Source: Acidobacteriaceae bacterium
Lineage (GTDB): Bacteria > Acidobacteriota > Terriglobia > Bryobacterales > Bryobacteraceae
Direction of reading: 5' to 3'
Assembly (NCBI GenBank): GCA_019240475.1
Contig: JAFAYI010000030.1
Location: 52,489 to 116,488, forward strand
Length of the DNA stretch: 64,000 bases
The notes under the pieces are model-generated. The model was given only the letters and a program-made list of their open reading frames with translations, did not search any database and was not told where the DNA came from. Each line of letters starts with the position of its first letter. The stretch's first letter is position 1. Below are positions 52,122-62,918 of this stretch, one piece after another. Both the position numbers and the translations under genes were made by a program.

Positions 52122-52166
52122 CTTACTTAAGTTCTACTTTCCTGTCGGCGTTCGTAATCAAGTAAG
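52122..52166 (+). promoter_or_regulatory. Inverted repeat between the NusG-like gene and the NRPS
   Basis: CTTACTT (52122-52128) and AAGTAAG (52160-52166) can pair around a 31-nt loop in the 122-nt spacer. It is a weak stem. It may be part of an antitermination site or chance. Confidence 0.25.
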
Positions 52167-52214
52167 CTGGCAAACGGCCTTATTTCGTTTTATGACATCA
52201 ATGAGGCTAGGTCT

Positions 52215-55200
52215 GTGAGCACGAGACTCGCGGCGGCCCTATCGCCGGAACGGCTCAAATTGCTCCAGTTACTTCTAAAAGAGAAACGCGAGGGGGCCGA
52301 AGGACCGGCCACGCTCGCGCGCAAAAAGCCAGAGTCGAAGCATGTTCCCGCCTCGTTCGCGCAGCGTAGGTTTTGGTTCCTCGACCAGATCGCGACACAT
52401 GCTAACGGATACACGATTGACAAGGCTTTTCAACTGAAAGGCGCCGTGTCGCATTCCGCGCTGAGCGAAGCGCTCAATGAACTGCAGCGTCGGCACGAAT
52501 CCCTACGGACTACCTTCGAATGGATCGACGGCGATCTGTATCAAGTGATTCTTCCCCATACCGACGTCCCTTGCCCTGTCGAAGATCTGACCGCTTTGAA
52601 CAAAGGCGAGCAGGAGGAAAGAGTCAGTATCTTAATTAATGACAACGCGGAACGGCGGTTTGACCTAAGAACCGGGCCCCTCTGGCGTACTCGGCTGCTA
52701 CAGCTAGCCGAAGACGAGTATGTGATGTTCCTCGCTTTGCACCACATAATTTGCGACGGATGGTCTATCGCGATTCTGCTGAACGACCTCGCCGCAAGTT
52801 ATGAGGCCTACAGCGCTGGTACCCGTCCTCCCTTTCTGGAGTTGAAGATTCAGTACGCCGAGTTTGCGGTTTGGCAGCGAGAGTATCTTAGTGGGGATGA
52901 GGGCCATAAGCAGCGCGCATATTGGAGCGAAAAGCTCCGCGGCCTGCCGCCGTTCTTGTCATTTCCCACCGATCTGCCGCGTTCCACGGTGCGATCGCTG
53001 CGCGGCGCCATGGAATCTATCGTGCTGCCGGCCAGCATATTTAAACAGCTACACGCCGCGTGTAGGGTGCATCAGGCCACGCCATTCATGCTCCTACTCA
53101 CCGCATATTTTGTCCTGTTATTCCGGTATTCAAGTCAAAGCGATTTTGCTGTCGGCGCTCCTATCGCCAATCGGCGGCGAAGCGAAACCGAAGCGCTCCT
53201 CGGCGCCTTTGTCAACACGCTTCTCTTGCGTGTAATCTTCACGGGAACTCCCTCGGTTCGAGATCTTATAGCTCAAGTAAGAGACACCGCGTTAGGCGCA
53301 TACGCGCACCAGGACGTACCCTTCGAACAGGTCTTGGAGGACCTGTATCCGGAACGGAGCCCAAAGGCCGCGCCCGTGCTGCAAGCGTTGTTTGTCTTGC
53401 GTAACGAGCCCGCCCCTAACATAAAGCTCGCGGATGTAAGCCTGACGCCACTTCCACACGCGCGTTTCGCTGCTCCGTTCGAATTGGAACTGTCCGTACA
53501 CGAGATCGATGGGGAATTGAGCTGCTGGATGCTCTATGATGCCGATCTGTTCGAGCAACGCTCGATAACCCGCATGCTGAGGCATTTCCGTAACATCCTG
53601 GAAGCAGTCATTCGTTATCCGGACCGATCGGTCGGCGCCATCGAGTTACTCACTCCGGAAGAGCGCACCCAAATGCTGCGCAACCAGAGCCCGAGCACAG
53701 CGGACTTTACGGACCATGGGCTTGTCCATCAACGATTCGAACATTGGGCCGCGCGCTTTCCTGAGGCGACGGCGATTGTCTGTGACGATACGATACTCAC
53801 TTACAATGAATTGAACCGCTGCGCCAATCGATTAGCCCATTATTTGCGCAAATGCGGAGTAAGACCGGAAGCCCGCATCGTTATTTGCACCCCAAATAAA
53901 CTCGAAAATATTTGCGCCCTGCTTGGCGTGCTGAAGGCAGGAGGCGCGTACGTCCCGATCGATCCTGGTTATCCGGATCACAGATTGCGCCGCATGCTGG
54001 AAGACAGCGCCCCCACCATCGTGTTGGCGCGAGCCGAACTCCAGCCTCGCCTGGTCTTTCCAGGCTCACGCTTCGTGGACCTCAGCCTGACTGCCCAGTG
54101 GCGCGACGAGCCGGACGAAAATCCAAATGGGGCGGAAGTCGGTCTTCATCCGGAGAACGTGGCGTACATCATTTATACCTCCGGTTCGACGGGTGCGCCT
54201 AAAGGCGTCGCCGTGCATCACCGAGCCTTGTGCAACCAAATGGCCTGGCTGCAACAGTACTGGGAGTGGTCGCAAAATGATCGCATCTTACAGTTCGCCT
54301 CCGCCAATTTCGACGTAAGCATTCAGGAAATCTTCTCCAGCTTTATCTCCGGCGCCGCATTGGTGCTGGCCGGGGACGCATGGCAGGCTGGCGCGCATGC
54401 CTTCTGGAACTTGTGCGACACGCAACGGATAACTGCTATAGATGTGCCCACAAAGTTCTGGCAAGAAGTAACTCGGGAATTGCCGTCAGAACTACCCGGC
54501 CACTTACGCATGATTACTATCGGCGGCGAGGCCGTTGAGGAGAATGCCATCGCTTCCTGGTTTTCTTCACCTCCCTTGCGCCCGAAACTTTACAACGCCT
54601 ATGGGCCCACGGAAGCGACCATCAACTCCACAATCCAGGAGCTCACTTCCGACCGCTCCACTTGGCGCTCGATCGGCGCGCCGCTTGGCGGACTCAAGAT
54701 ATATATATTGGACATTGAGGGAGAATTAGCGCCGCCCGGTGTGGCCGGTGAAATATACATCAGCGGCATTAGCTTGGCGCGCGGATACTTAAATCGACCC
54801 GACCTTACAGCCGAACGCTTCTTACCCGACCCGTATGGCGAAGCGGCAGCTCGCATGTATCGAACCGGTGATATAGGACGCAAGCTCGCGGACGGCGGCA
54901 TCCAATTCCTGGGCAGATCCGACCAGCAAGTGAAGATTCGAGGTTATCGGATCGAGTTGGAAGAGATTCAGGCGATGTTACTGCGCCACCCGGATATCGA
55001 AGCTGCCGTGGTAACCGCGGCAACCGGCGCCGCGGGCGACAAACGGCTGGTCGCCTATTTTGTGGAAACCGGCCGATCTTCCAACACTCCGGTCGCTCGC
55101 CACGAATTGCGCCAGTTCTTGTCTGAGCGCCTGCCCGGATACATGGTTCCATCCGTGTATGTGCGCCTCCGGAAATTGCCCATGACGTCCTCCGGCAAGG

Positions 55201-56366
55201 TTGATCGCAATTCGTTGCCGGAACCGGAAGAAGATCAGGCAGCCGAAGACGCTTTCGTGGAGCCCTCCAGCTCGACAGAGCATTTGGTCGCCGAGATCTG
55301 GCGCGAGGTTTTGGGTCTCAAACGCGCCGGTATCCGGGATGATTTCTTCGCATCCGGCGGACACTCCATAACGGCGATGCGTCTGCTCGGTCAGATTCAA
55401 ACCAGATTGGGCCGAGAACTTCCGCTCGCCACATTGTTTGAAAGCCCGACAATTGAACAGCTCGCTTTGCGCATCGACGCCGCGGCCGCTCGCCCGGCCT
55501 TCGCTTCCCTTGTGTGCCTTCGTGGCGCAGGTAGCAAAGCGCCCTTGTTTCTTGTCCATCCAGTGGGCGGCAGCGTCTATTGTTACAAGCGGCTATCTAC
55601 TCTGATCGACGACCGGCGTCCCGTACACGCCTTTGAGGCTCGCGCTTTGTCTGGGTTTGAGCCGCATGCGAGTATTTCGGCCATGTCCGAAACGTATCTG
55701 GAAGAGATGATCGACCGCTATCCGCAAGGTCCTTACTTTCTCGCAGGCTGGTCGATGGGCGGAGTTATAGCTTTCGAAATGGCGCAACAGCTTCAGCGTC
55801 GCGGGCTGAGAGCCGCCTGTGTCTCATTGTTCGACAGCCACCTGACTTATGCCTGCCAGGCCCGCGATCTCGATAGCCGCCGCGGCGCTCTTCTAAGTTT
55901 TGCGCGAGACCTCGGGGTGTCCCCCGACCAGGCGCAAGCGAGCGGCGCGATAAGTGAAGACCAGATGCTGCGGCGAATCTTGACCCTTGCAAAGGACAAT
56001 GGCGCCGCGCCATCGGAGCTGAGCGACGCGAAAGCCTCAGCCCTGTTCAACCTCTTTCACTCGAACAGCGTGGCTCTTGCGAACTATCAACCATCCGCGT
56101 CTTATGCCGGGCGAGTTCTGCTATTCAAAGCCGCGGCTCAACCTGCCGACGCTCGAGGCATCCAGGCTTGGAGCCGGTTATGTTGCGCTCTCGAGACGCA
56201 CATCATCCCCGGAGGCCACTACGAATTACTCGTGGCGCCCGGAGTTCATCTGGTCGCTCGGAAGTTGAACGAAGCCCTCGACGCCATCGAGGCGGATCTG
56301 GGAAAGGAAAACCGCCGTTCGCAAGCTTCGATCCCATCACAGGCAACGGGCGCCGCGGAGGTTTAG
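52215..56366 (+). CDS. Nonribosomal peptide synthetase, C-A-T-TE
   Basis: 1383 residues. The condensation domain has FAQRRFWFLDQ and HHIICDG (His176-177). The adenylation domain has YTSGSTGAPKG, NAYGPTEA, YRTGDIGR and PMTSSGKVDRN. The carrier site is ASGGHSITAM with Ser1051, and the thioesterase has GWSMGG with Ser1180 and GGHYELL for the His. The specificity residues read by alignment to GrsA are about D-V-Q-D-I-I-A-I-N-K, which I cannot match with confidence to an amino acid. A single extension module plus TE implies the last step and release of the product. The start is a GTG with GAGG upstream. A distant MbtH-like gene (19613) could serve this enzyme. Confidence 0.92.
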   Translation: MSTRLAAALSPERLKLLQLLLKEKREGAEGPATLARKKPESKHVPASFAQRRFWFLDQIATHANGYTIDKAFQLKGAVSHSALSEALNELQRRHESLRTTFEWIDGDLYQVILPHTDVPCPVEDLTALNKGEQEERVSILINDNAERRFDLRTGPLWRTRLLQLAEDEYVMFLALHHIICDGWSIAILLNDLAASYEAYSAGTRPPFLELKIQYAEFAVWQREYLSGDEGHKQRAYWSEKLRGLPPFLSFPTDLPRSTVRSLRGAMESIVLPASIFKQLHAACRVHQATPFMLLLTAYFVLLFRYSSQSDFAVGAPIANRRRSETEALLGAFVNTLLLRVIFTGTPSVRDLIAQVRDTALGAYAHQDVPFEQVLEDLYPERSPKAAPVLQALFVLRNEPAPNIKLADVSLTPLPHARFAAPFELELSVHEIDGELSCWMLYDADLFEQRSITRMLRHFRNILEAVIRYPDRSVGAIELLTPEERTQMLRNQSPSTADFTDHGLVHQRFEHWAARFPEATAIVCDDTILTYNELNRCANRLAHYLRKCGVRPEARIVICTPNKLENICALLGVLKAGGAYVPIDPGYPDHRLRRMLEDSAPTIVLARAELQPRLVFPGSRFVDLSLTAQWRDEPDENPNGAEVGLHPENVAYIIYTSGSTGAPKGVAVHHRALCNQMAWLQQYWEWSQNDRILQFASANFDVSIQEIFSSFISGAALVLAGDAWQAGAHAFWNLCDTQRITAIDVPTKFWQEVTRELPSELPGHLRMITIGGEAVEENAIASWFSSPPLRPKLYNAYGPTEATINSTIQELTSDRSTWRSIGAPLGGLKIYILDIEGELAPPGVAGEIYISGISLARGYLNRPDLTAERFLPDPYGEAAARMYRTGDIGRKLADGGIQFLGRSDQQVKIRGYRIELEEIQAMLLRHPDIEAAVVTAATGAAGDKRLVAYFVETGRSSNTPVARHELRQFLSERLPGYMVPSVYVRLRKLPMTSSGKVDRNSLPEPEEDQAAEDAFVEPSSSTEHLVAEIWREVLGLKRAGIRDDFFASGGHSITAMRLLGQIQTRLGRELPLATLFESPTIEQLALRIDAAAARPAFASLVCLRGAGSKAPLFLVHPVGGSVYCYKRLSTLIDDRRPVHAFEARALSGFEPHASISAMSETYLEEMIDRYPQGPYFLAGWSMGGVIAFEMAQQLQRRGLRAACVSLFDSHLTYACQARDLDSRRGALLSFARDLGVSPDQAQASGAISEDQMLRRILTLAKDNGAAPSELSDAKASALFNLFHSNSVALANYQPSASYAGRVLLFKAAAQPADARGIQAWSRLCCALETHIIPGGHYELLVAPGVHLVARKLNEALDAIEADLGKENRRSQASIPSQATGAAEV

Positions 56367-56369
56367 CAA

Positions 56370-58064
56370 TTGACCAATGCACTTCGAGTTTTCTTAGTAC
56401 TCGTGCGGTGGTCCAGCGAATCGAAAGCCTCGCGGATCATGTTCGTCTGTGGCGTGCTCGCTGGCCTGATCACCGGGGCGAGCAATGTTGCCATCATCGC
56501 TGTCATCAACCTGATCTTGGCCAAAGGATTGTTGGCGCCGCTGCTGTGGCGGTTCGCAGGCCTCTGCGCAGTTATTTTTCTCAGCGGCCTCACCTCCCAA
56601 AACTTAATGATGCGGTTAGTGGCGCGCGCCACCCGCGATCTCCGGATCAAACTATCGCGACAGATTCTTTCCGTGCCCTATCGTCAACTGGAGCAGTTAG
56701 GCGTTCACCGCATTTTATGTGCGCTTACGGATGACATTACAGTGGTGGCTGCGGGGTTCGGAAATCTCGCTTTCCTCGGGACGCAACTGGCCGTAATGAC
56801 AGCATGCCTCGTATATCTGGGCTGGCTCTCCTGGAGAATGCTGATCGTGGTGCTCGCGTGCATGGTCGTCGGCATCTTCTGTTACCACGTGCCGAGTTCG
56901 CGGTCAGCCCGCTATTTCCATCGGATGCGAGAATTTTGGGATGTCTGTTTTAAGTCCTTTCGCGCGATTACAGAAGGAATAAAAGAACTGAAGCTGAATC
57001 GGGAACGCAGACGGGCTTTCATGGCCGAGCAGTTGGAACCTGCTATCAAGGGCGTGTATCGGCATGAGGTTATCGCGGAAACGATTGCTCACATTGCCTC
57101 CAGTGGTGGCCAAACTCTATTCTTTGTTCTGATCGGGCTCATCCTGATAATCGCGCCGCGGCTCGCGGCGTCGGATCATCAGGCGCTTACCGGCTACACT
57201 CTCACCATTCTCTTCATGATTACGCCGTTGTCCGCGGTGCTATACACAATACCCGCCGTAAGCCGCGCCCACGTTGCTGCGGAAAAGGTGAATGCGCTTG
57301 GCCTTTCGCTGACCGCGCATTGTACGGAGCGCGACGCGCAGGGCGAGGCGTTACAGCCGTGGAAGCAGCTTCGTCTCAGTGCCGTCGCTCACCTCTATCA
57401 ATGCGAAGGTAACCCGGATAAGTTCCGTTTAGGGCCTTTCGACTTGGTCCTATATCCGAGAGAGGTCGTTTTTCTCATCGGCGGAAATGGCAGTGGGAAA
57501 ACAACTTTGGCTAAACTCCTGATTGGTTTATACGAGCCGGACGAAGGAACCATCGCTCTCGATGGAACTGCTATCACATCGGACAATCGGGATAACTACC
57601 GCGAGTTATTCTCCGTCGTGTTTTCCGATTGCTACTTGTTCGAAAATCTTTACGGGGTAGATAACAAAAACCTGAAAGTAGTGACAGAGCAGTATCTCCG
57701 GGATCTGCGGCTCAGCTCGAAAGTCGCCATCGAAGGAAGCAAGCTCTCAACCATTGATCTGTCGCAGGGACAGCGGAAGCGCTTGGCGCTGCTTTCGGCC
57801 TACCTTGAAGACCGCCCCATCTATGTGTTCGACGAATGGGCGTCAGATCAGGACCCGGAATTCAAGCACGTCTTCTATTATGAAATTCTTCCCGACCTCA
57901 AAGCCAAGGGAAAAACCGTTATCGTGATTTCCCACGATGACCACTACTACAACTCGGCGGATCGCATTATCAAGCTCGATAACGGACAAGTGGAATATGA
58001 TCGGCGGATTCAACGCGCCGCTCCTTCGGAAAACGTATCGATCGCCGTTGCTCCCCTCGCATAA
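56370..58064 (+). CDS. Cyclic-peptide-type ABC exporter (SyrD/PvdE family)
   Basis: 564 residues with six membrane helices and one ATPase domain. Walker A is GGNGSGKTTL, the signature is LSQGQRKRLALLSAYL and Walker B is PIYVFDEWASDQD; FDEWASDQDP is typical of the SyrD/PvdE exporters of nonribosomal peptides. The start is a TTG with GGAGG 8 nt before, 3 nt after the synthetase stop. It presumably exports the product of this cluster. Confidence 0.88.
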   Translation: MTNALRVFLVLVRWSSESKASRIMFVCGVLAGLITGASNVAIIAVINLILAKGLLAPLLWRFAGLCAVIFLSGLTSQNLMMRLVARATRDLRIKLSRQILSVPYRQLEQLGVHRILCALTDDITVVAAGFGNLAFLGTQLAVMTACLVYLGWLSWRMLIVVLACMVVGIFCYHVPSSRSARYFHRMREFWDVCFKSFRAITEGIKELKLNRERRRAFMAEQLEPAIKGVYRHEVIAETIAHIASSGGQTLFFVLIGLILIIAPRLAASDHQALTGYTLTILFMITPLSAVLYTIPAVSRAHVAAEKVNALGLSLTAHCTERDAQGEALQPWKQLRLSAVAHLYQCEGNPDKFRLGPFDLVLYPREVVFLIGGNGSGKTTLAKLLIGLYEPDEGTIALDGTAITSDNRDNYRELFSVVFSDCYLFENLYGVDNKNLKVVTEQYLRDLRLSSKVAIEGSKLSTIDLSQGQRKRLALLSAYLEDRPIYVFDEWASDQDPEFKHVFYYEILPDLKAKGKTVIVISHDDHYYNSADRIIKLDNGQVEYDRRIQRAAPSENVSIAVAPLA

Positions 58065-58180
58065 CACGACAAGCAGAAGTTACGAAACCCCGGCGATGCC
58101 ATGAGTGCAGGCCGCGCCGCCCGTGCCAGCTCGTAGACCCGTCCTAAGACGCCATCTTCAGTTCACGACAGGAGAACCAA

Positions 58181-61100
58181 GTGAGTCACGAAACCGTCAG
58201 AGTCGAAGGCCCACGCCTTCCCGAAGACGAACAAGGTGCGCTGCATATCGCAATCGTCGGTATGGCGGGTCGTTTCCCCGGAAGCGACACTCTGGAGGAA
58301 TTTTGGCTGAATCTGAAGAACGGCGTCGAGGGTATTCATTTCCTTTCCGATGCGGAATTGCAGGCCCTCGGCGTTCCCCGGCCTGCAACTAAGAAAAAAC
58401 AATTCGTCAACGCCGCGGCGCTGGTCGGCAAGATCGACCAGTTCGATGCCGCATTCTTCGGTTACACTCCGCGTGAAGCGGAGCTGATGGACCCTCAGCA
58501 CAGGTTGTTCCTGGAATGTGCGTGGGAAGCAATGGAATGCGCGGGCTACCATGCTGAAACGTACGCTGGCTTGATCGGCGTTTACGCGGGAACCAGCCTG
58601 AGCAGCTACCTGTTGTATAACGTCCTTCCCAATATGTCCGACATGCACTCGGAAACAAACTTCGAGGCGATGATCGGCAACGACAAAGACTTTCTGAGCA
58701 CTCGTGTCGCTTACAAACTGAATCTGAAAGGGCCGGCGATCGACGTGCAAACAGGATGTTCGACGTCTCTCGTCGCTGTGCACCTGGCATGCCAGAGCTT
58801 GCTTTGCTACCAGTGCGACATGGCTTTGGCCGGGGGCGTATCTATTCAGGTTCCGCAACGCAGCGGTTATTACTATGTCGAGGACGGAATCCACTCTCCC
58901 GATGGCCATTGCCGCGCCTTCGATGCGCAAGCTCGGGGAACTATGTTTGGAAACGGGCTCGGGATCGTTGTGCTGAAGCGCCTGAGCGATGCGCTCCACG
59001 ATCGCGATCACATCCATGCCGTTATTCGCGGATCCGCCATAAATAACGATGGGGCAAGAAAAGTTGGATATACCGCGCCCTCGGTCGAAGGTCAGTCCAA
59101 TGTCATTACGGCGGCGCAGACTTTGGCTGGTGTAACTCCCCAGACGATAACTTACATTGAGTGTCACGGTACTGGGACTAACCTCGGCGATCCGGTAGAG
59201 GTGCTCGCCCTTGCAAATGCATTCCGTAACGCCGGAAATCGGAAAAGATTCTGCGCTCTGGGCGCTGTAAAAACAAATATCGGCCACTTAGACGCCGCAG
59301 CTGGCGTAGCCGGACTCATCAAGACCGTGCTTGCATTGAAGCATAAGTTACTTCCTCCGACCCTGCATTTCGAGTCGCCGAATCCGCAAATCGATTTCGA
59401 TCATAGCCCCTTTTTCGTCAATAGCAGCCTGCGGGAGTGGACCGGTGTTCCTCTGCCGCGTCGCGCTGGAGTGAGTTCGTTTGGCATCGGCGGAACGAAC
59501 GCTCACGTCATTGTGCAAGAGGCGCCGTCCGCTCTTTCCCCGGCCCCTTCTAGAAGCCATCAGCTTCTGCTGCTTTCAGCAAAGACGCCTGACGCCTTAG
59601 AGGCTGTCACCAGCAGGCTCGCCGGACATCTGCGGCATCACCCGCACTCCGAATTAGCCGATGCCGCCTACACTCTCGCAGTCGGCCGGAAGTCATTCGA
59701 CTTTCGAAGAGTGGTCGTTGCTTCCGATTCCGCGGATGCGCTCCAGGCGTTGCAGGCTAACGACAGTGCTCGGGTATATACGCGCCAATATAAGGAACCT
59801 GCTCGCCCGGTGGTGTTCATGTTTCCGGGCGGCGGGGCGCAATACGCCCAAATGGGATTCGATCTCTATCACGCCGAACCGGTGTTTCGGGATCATGTCG
59901 ACCTCTGCGCCGGCATCTTGCATCCCTGGCTGGGATTCGATATTCGCACGTTCCTCTATCCCGCTGACAAAGGCCTGAACTCCTCAAAAATGAAGCAGCC
60001 CATTGTTGGCCTGCCTGCGTTACTCGTCACCGAACTCGCGCTCGCCAAACTCTGGATCTCCTGGGGCATCGTGCCGCATGCCTTTATAGGACATAGCCTC
60101 GGCGAGTATACGGCGGCCGCATTGGCGGGCGTGTTTTCAATCGAGGACGCTCTTGCATTGGTGGTAACTCGGGCCAGATTATTCGAACGCCTTCAGCCGG
60201 GCGCCATGGCCGCTGTGCCGCTGCCGGCTAGCGATGTCGAGCCACTCCTCGGCGATGCGCTCTCGCTTGCCGCGGTAAACAGCGAAACCCAATGCTTGGT
60301 CTCGGGAGCGCAGGCTGCCATCGACGACTTTATCAGGCGCCTGGAGGAAGACGAAATCGAGTGCCGCGGTTTGCAGATAGACGTTGCCAGCCACTCGCAC
60401 ATGGTGGAGCCCATCCTTGAGCCATTCGCCGATTTCCTCCGTACTCTGGAACTGCACGCTCCTCAAGTTCCTTACATCTCGAATGTGACCGGCGACTGGA
60501 TCACCGAACAGCAGGCCACGAATCCCGATTACTGGGTGCGTCACCTTCGTGAAACAGTTCTCTTTGGCCCCGGCCTCCAAAAACTCCTGTCGAGTACGGC
60601 CCCGCTGTTGCTTGAGGTAGGGCCTGGCCACACGTTGGCGACATTAGCTAAAACCACGGTCGCTGCCGGCCTGCCGGTGACGTCCATGCGTCACCCGTAC
60701 GACCATCAGTCGGATGTCGCTTTCCTGCTCGCCGCCGCAGGCAAATTGTGGCTGGCCGGCGTTCCTTTGGATTGGCGGAAATTCTACTCTGGCGAGCAGC
60801 GCATGCGAGTTCCGTTGCCCTCCTACCCCTTCGAGCAACAGCGCTACTGGATGGAGCCGCCCCACGCAAGCCACGCAGCCAAAGTTACGCTCGATAAGGT
60901 CGACGACATCGACGAATGGTTCTACGCTCCGTCCTGGCAACTCTCCCCTTTGCCCTTCTCAGAGGACGAGCCGCGGCCCGAAATGAACCAGCAGCCTTGG
61001 CTGATTTTTTTGGACGAGGAAGGCCTGGGCAGTTGGCTGGCTGAGAAACTGTTGGAACGCAACGCCGAAGTCTTTGTGGTCCGAAGGAGTTCCGGCTTCC

Positions 61101-62839
61101 AACGAGTTAACGATAAAACCTACTTACTCAATCCCGAGCGGCCTGAAGACTATGTTCGATTGCTGCAGAGCCTGGAACAGGTCGGAATGCGTTGCTTCAG
61201 CGTGCTTCATTTTTGGAGTTTCACGGGCGAGCAGTTTAATTCGACGGCGACTTTCTCGGATTTTCAACATTTAGGTATGTACAGCCTGGTTTACTTCGCC
61301 CAGGCTATTGCCCGGCTGAACTTGTCGGACCCGATGCGCGTATGGGTGATCTCTTCCGACCTTCATAAAATCGAGACCAAGGACCGGTTGATCGCCGACA
61401 AAGCGACTCTGCTGTCGCCGTGCATAATCATGCCGCAGGAATATGAAAACCTCTCGTGCTGGTCCATCGACGTAGATGTTGCGCCGCGAGATTTCGAAAA
61501 AGCCGGTGATCGTATTTTGGCTGAAATCCAGGCGCGCTCCGCCGACAAGGTAGTCGCCATTCGCGGCGAGCACCGCTGGCTGCGCAAATTCCAGCAGGTC
61601 AACCTCACCGAAACAAATGCCGAGCGTTACCTGCGCCCGAACGGCGTGTATCTCATTACGGGCGGCCTGGGCGGAATCGGGTTGCAAATCGCCGGTTTTC
61701 TTGCTCAGATTCAATCTGCCAAATTAGCGCTGGTCGAACGATCGCTCTTACCGGCCGAGGACCAGTGGGACGCCTGGCTCTTAGAACATCCGGAAGACGA
61801 CTTAGTCAGCGGAAAAATTGCGAAAGTGAGACAGTTAACCGCCTCCGGAGCGCAGGTAATGGTGGTTTCTGCCGACGTAGCGAATAGCGAACAAATGCAA
61901 GCTGCCATCGATCGAGTTATTGACCGTTGGAAACACGTGGATGGCGTTATACATACAGCCGGTGTAGCAGGCGAGGCCGCTATGCACTTGATCGCCGATA
62001 TGAGCATGGGCGAGTTCGATCGTCAATTGCGCGCCAAGGTCTGGGGATCTAAGACACTTGCTCCTCTTATCGAGGCAATGCGGCCGAAATTCTGCCTGCT
62101 GTTCTCATCCAATGCCGCGCTGTTCGGAGGTTTGGGTTCGGTTGCGTATTCTGCCGGGAGTCTCTTCATGGACGCCTTCGCTGAAACTCTCGCGTCCACC
62201 CGAGGTACTCGATGGATCAGCGCTGACTGGGACCCCTGGCTCGTTCGCAGCGATGAGCGCATTCATGAGACTTTCGACACCGCCCTCCAAAAGCATGCCT
62301 TGAACGTCGAGGAAAGCCGGGAAACTTTCCGTCGTGTCGTGGCGAGCGCATCGGCGGGCCGCGTTGTGATTTCAACCGGCAACCTGCCGCTGCGGCTAGA
62401 CTTCTGGTCTGGGGGCCGAGCTGGCCTTCACGACGAATCCGGAGAGAGCGATGGCGCAACGGAACGGCATGCCAGGCCCGTTCTGGAAACCAGCTACGTG
62501 CCGCCGGGAAGCCAACTTGAAAGCACCATCGCCGAGATCTGGCAGAAAATTTTGGGCATCGATCGGCTCGGCGTGCACGACAATTTCTTCGATTTGGGCG
62601 GTAATTCGCTCATCGGTTTGCGCATGATTACGGCGGTTAAGAAGAAACTGGAAATCGACCTGCCAATCATCGCCCTCTTTGAAGGGCCAACCGTCAGTGC
62701 ATTGTGCCAACGAATCGAGGCGCGGCAATTTGTTGCGCCCAGCTTTGTCGAAGATCGGGATAGAGGCGAGCGCAGGCGGCACGCCGTCCTTGCCGGGAAC
62801 GATTTCGAACGGGACTGTCAGGCCAGCAGCCCTCGTTAA
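58181..62839 (+). CDS. Modular type I polyketide synthase, KS-AT-KR-ACP
   Basis: 1552 residues. Ketosynthase: VQTGCSTSL with Cys193, ECHGTGTNLGDPVE and KTNIGHLDAAAG. Acyltransferase: GHSLGEYTAAALAG with Ser639; VASHSH stands at the usual specificity motif, which by rule of thumb leans to methylmalonyl but is unreliable outside actinobacteria. Ketoreductase: ITGGLGGIGLQIA near residue 1160 and LLFSSNAALFGG. The catalytic Tyr1323 is present, but the Asn four residues later is Ser1327. Carrier: DLGGNSLIGLRM with Ser1476. No DH or ER is seen. The GTG start has AGGAG 6 nt upstream. Confidence 0.93.
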   Translation: MSHETVRVEGPRLPEDEQGALHIAIVGMAGRFPGSDTLEEFWLNLKNGVEGIHFLSDAELQALGVPRPATKKKQFVNAAALVGKIDQFDAAFFGYTPREAELMDPQHRLFLECAWEAMECAGYHAETYAGLIGVYAGTSLSSYLLYNVLPNMSDMHSETNFEAMIGNDKDFLSTRVAYKLNLKGPAIDVQTGCSTSLVAVHLACQSLLCYQCDMALAGGVSIQVPQRSGYYYVEDGIHSPDGHCRAFDAQARGTMFGNGLGIVVLKRLSDALHDRDHIHAVIRGSAINNDGARKVGYTAPSVEGQSNVITAAQTLAGVTPQTITYIECHGTGTNLGDPVEVLALANAFRNAGNRKRFCALGAVKTNIGHLDAAAGVAGLIKTVLALKHKLLPPTLHFESPNPQIDFDHSPFFVNSSLREWTGVPLPRRAGVSSFGIGGTNAHVIVQEAPSALSPAPSRSHQLLLLSAKTPDALEAVTSRLAGHLRHHPHSELADAAYTLAVGRKSFDFRRVVVASDSADALQALQANDSARVYTRQYKEPARPVVFMFPGGGAQYAQMGFDLYHAEPVFRDHVDLCAGILHPWLGFDIRTFLYPADKGLNSSKMKQPIVGLPALLVTELALAKLWISWGIVPHAFIGHSLGEYTAAALAGVFSIEDALALVVTRARLFERLQPGAMAAVPLPASDVEPLLGDALSLAAVNSETQCLVSGAQAAIDDFIRRLEEDEIECRGLQIDVASHSHMVEPILEPFADFLRTLELHAPQVPYISNVTGDWITEQQATNPDYWVRHLRETVLFGPGLQKLLSSTAPLLLEVGPGHTLATLAKTTVAAGLPVTSMRHPYDHQSDVAFLLAAAGKLWLAGVPLDWRKFYSGEQRMRVPLPSYPFEQQRYWMEPPHASHAAKVTLDKVDDIDEWFYAPSWQLSPLPFSEDEPRPEMNQQPWLIFLDEEGLGSWLAEKLLERNAEVFVVRRSSGFQRVNDKTYLLNPERPEDYVRLLQSLEQVGMRCFSVLHFWSFTGEQFNSTATFSDFQHLGMYSLVYFAQAIARLNLSDPMRVWVISSDLHKIETKDRLIADKATLLSPCIIMPQEYENLSCWSIDVDVAPRDFEKAGDRILAEIQARSADKVVAIRGEHRWLRKFQQVNLTETNAERYLRPNGVYLITGGLGGIGLQIAGFLAQIQSAKLALVERSLLPAEDQWDAWLLEHPEDDLVSGKIAKVRQLTASGAQVMVVSADVANSEQMQAAIDRVIDRWKHVDGVIHTAGVAGEAAMHLIADMSMGEFDRQLRAKVWGSKTLAPLIEAMRPKFCLLFSSNAALFGGLGSVAYSAGSLFMDAFAETLASTRGTRWISADWDPWLVRSDERIHETFDTALQKHALNVEESRETFRRVVASASAGRVVISTGNLPLRLDFWSGGRAGLHDESGESDGATERHARPVLETSYVPPGSQLESTIAEIWQKILGIDRLGVHDNFFDLGGNSLIGLRMITAVKKKLEIDLPIIALFEGPTVSALCQRIEARQFVAPSFVEDRDRGERRRHAVLAGNDFERDCQASSPR

Positions 62840-62918
62840 AGTCTGCGCTATTTCGAATGCATACAACGGGCGCCACCCCTACCCTATGCGTTCCTTCGTT
62901 TGAATCTGCCTAACACTT

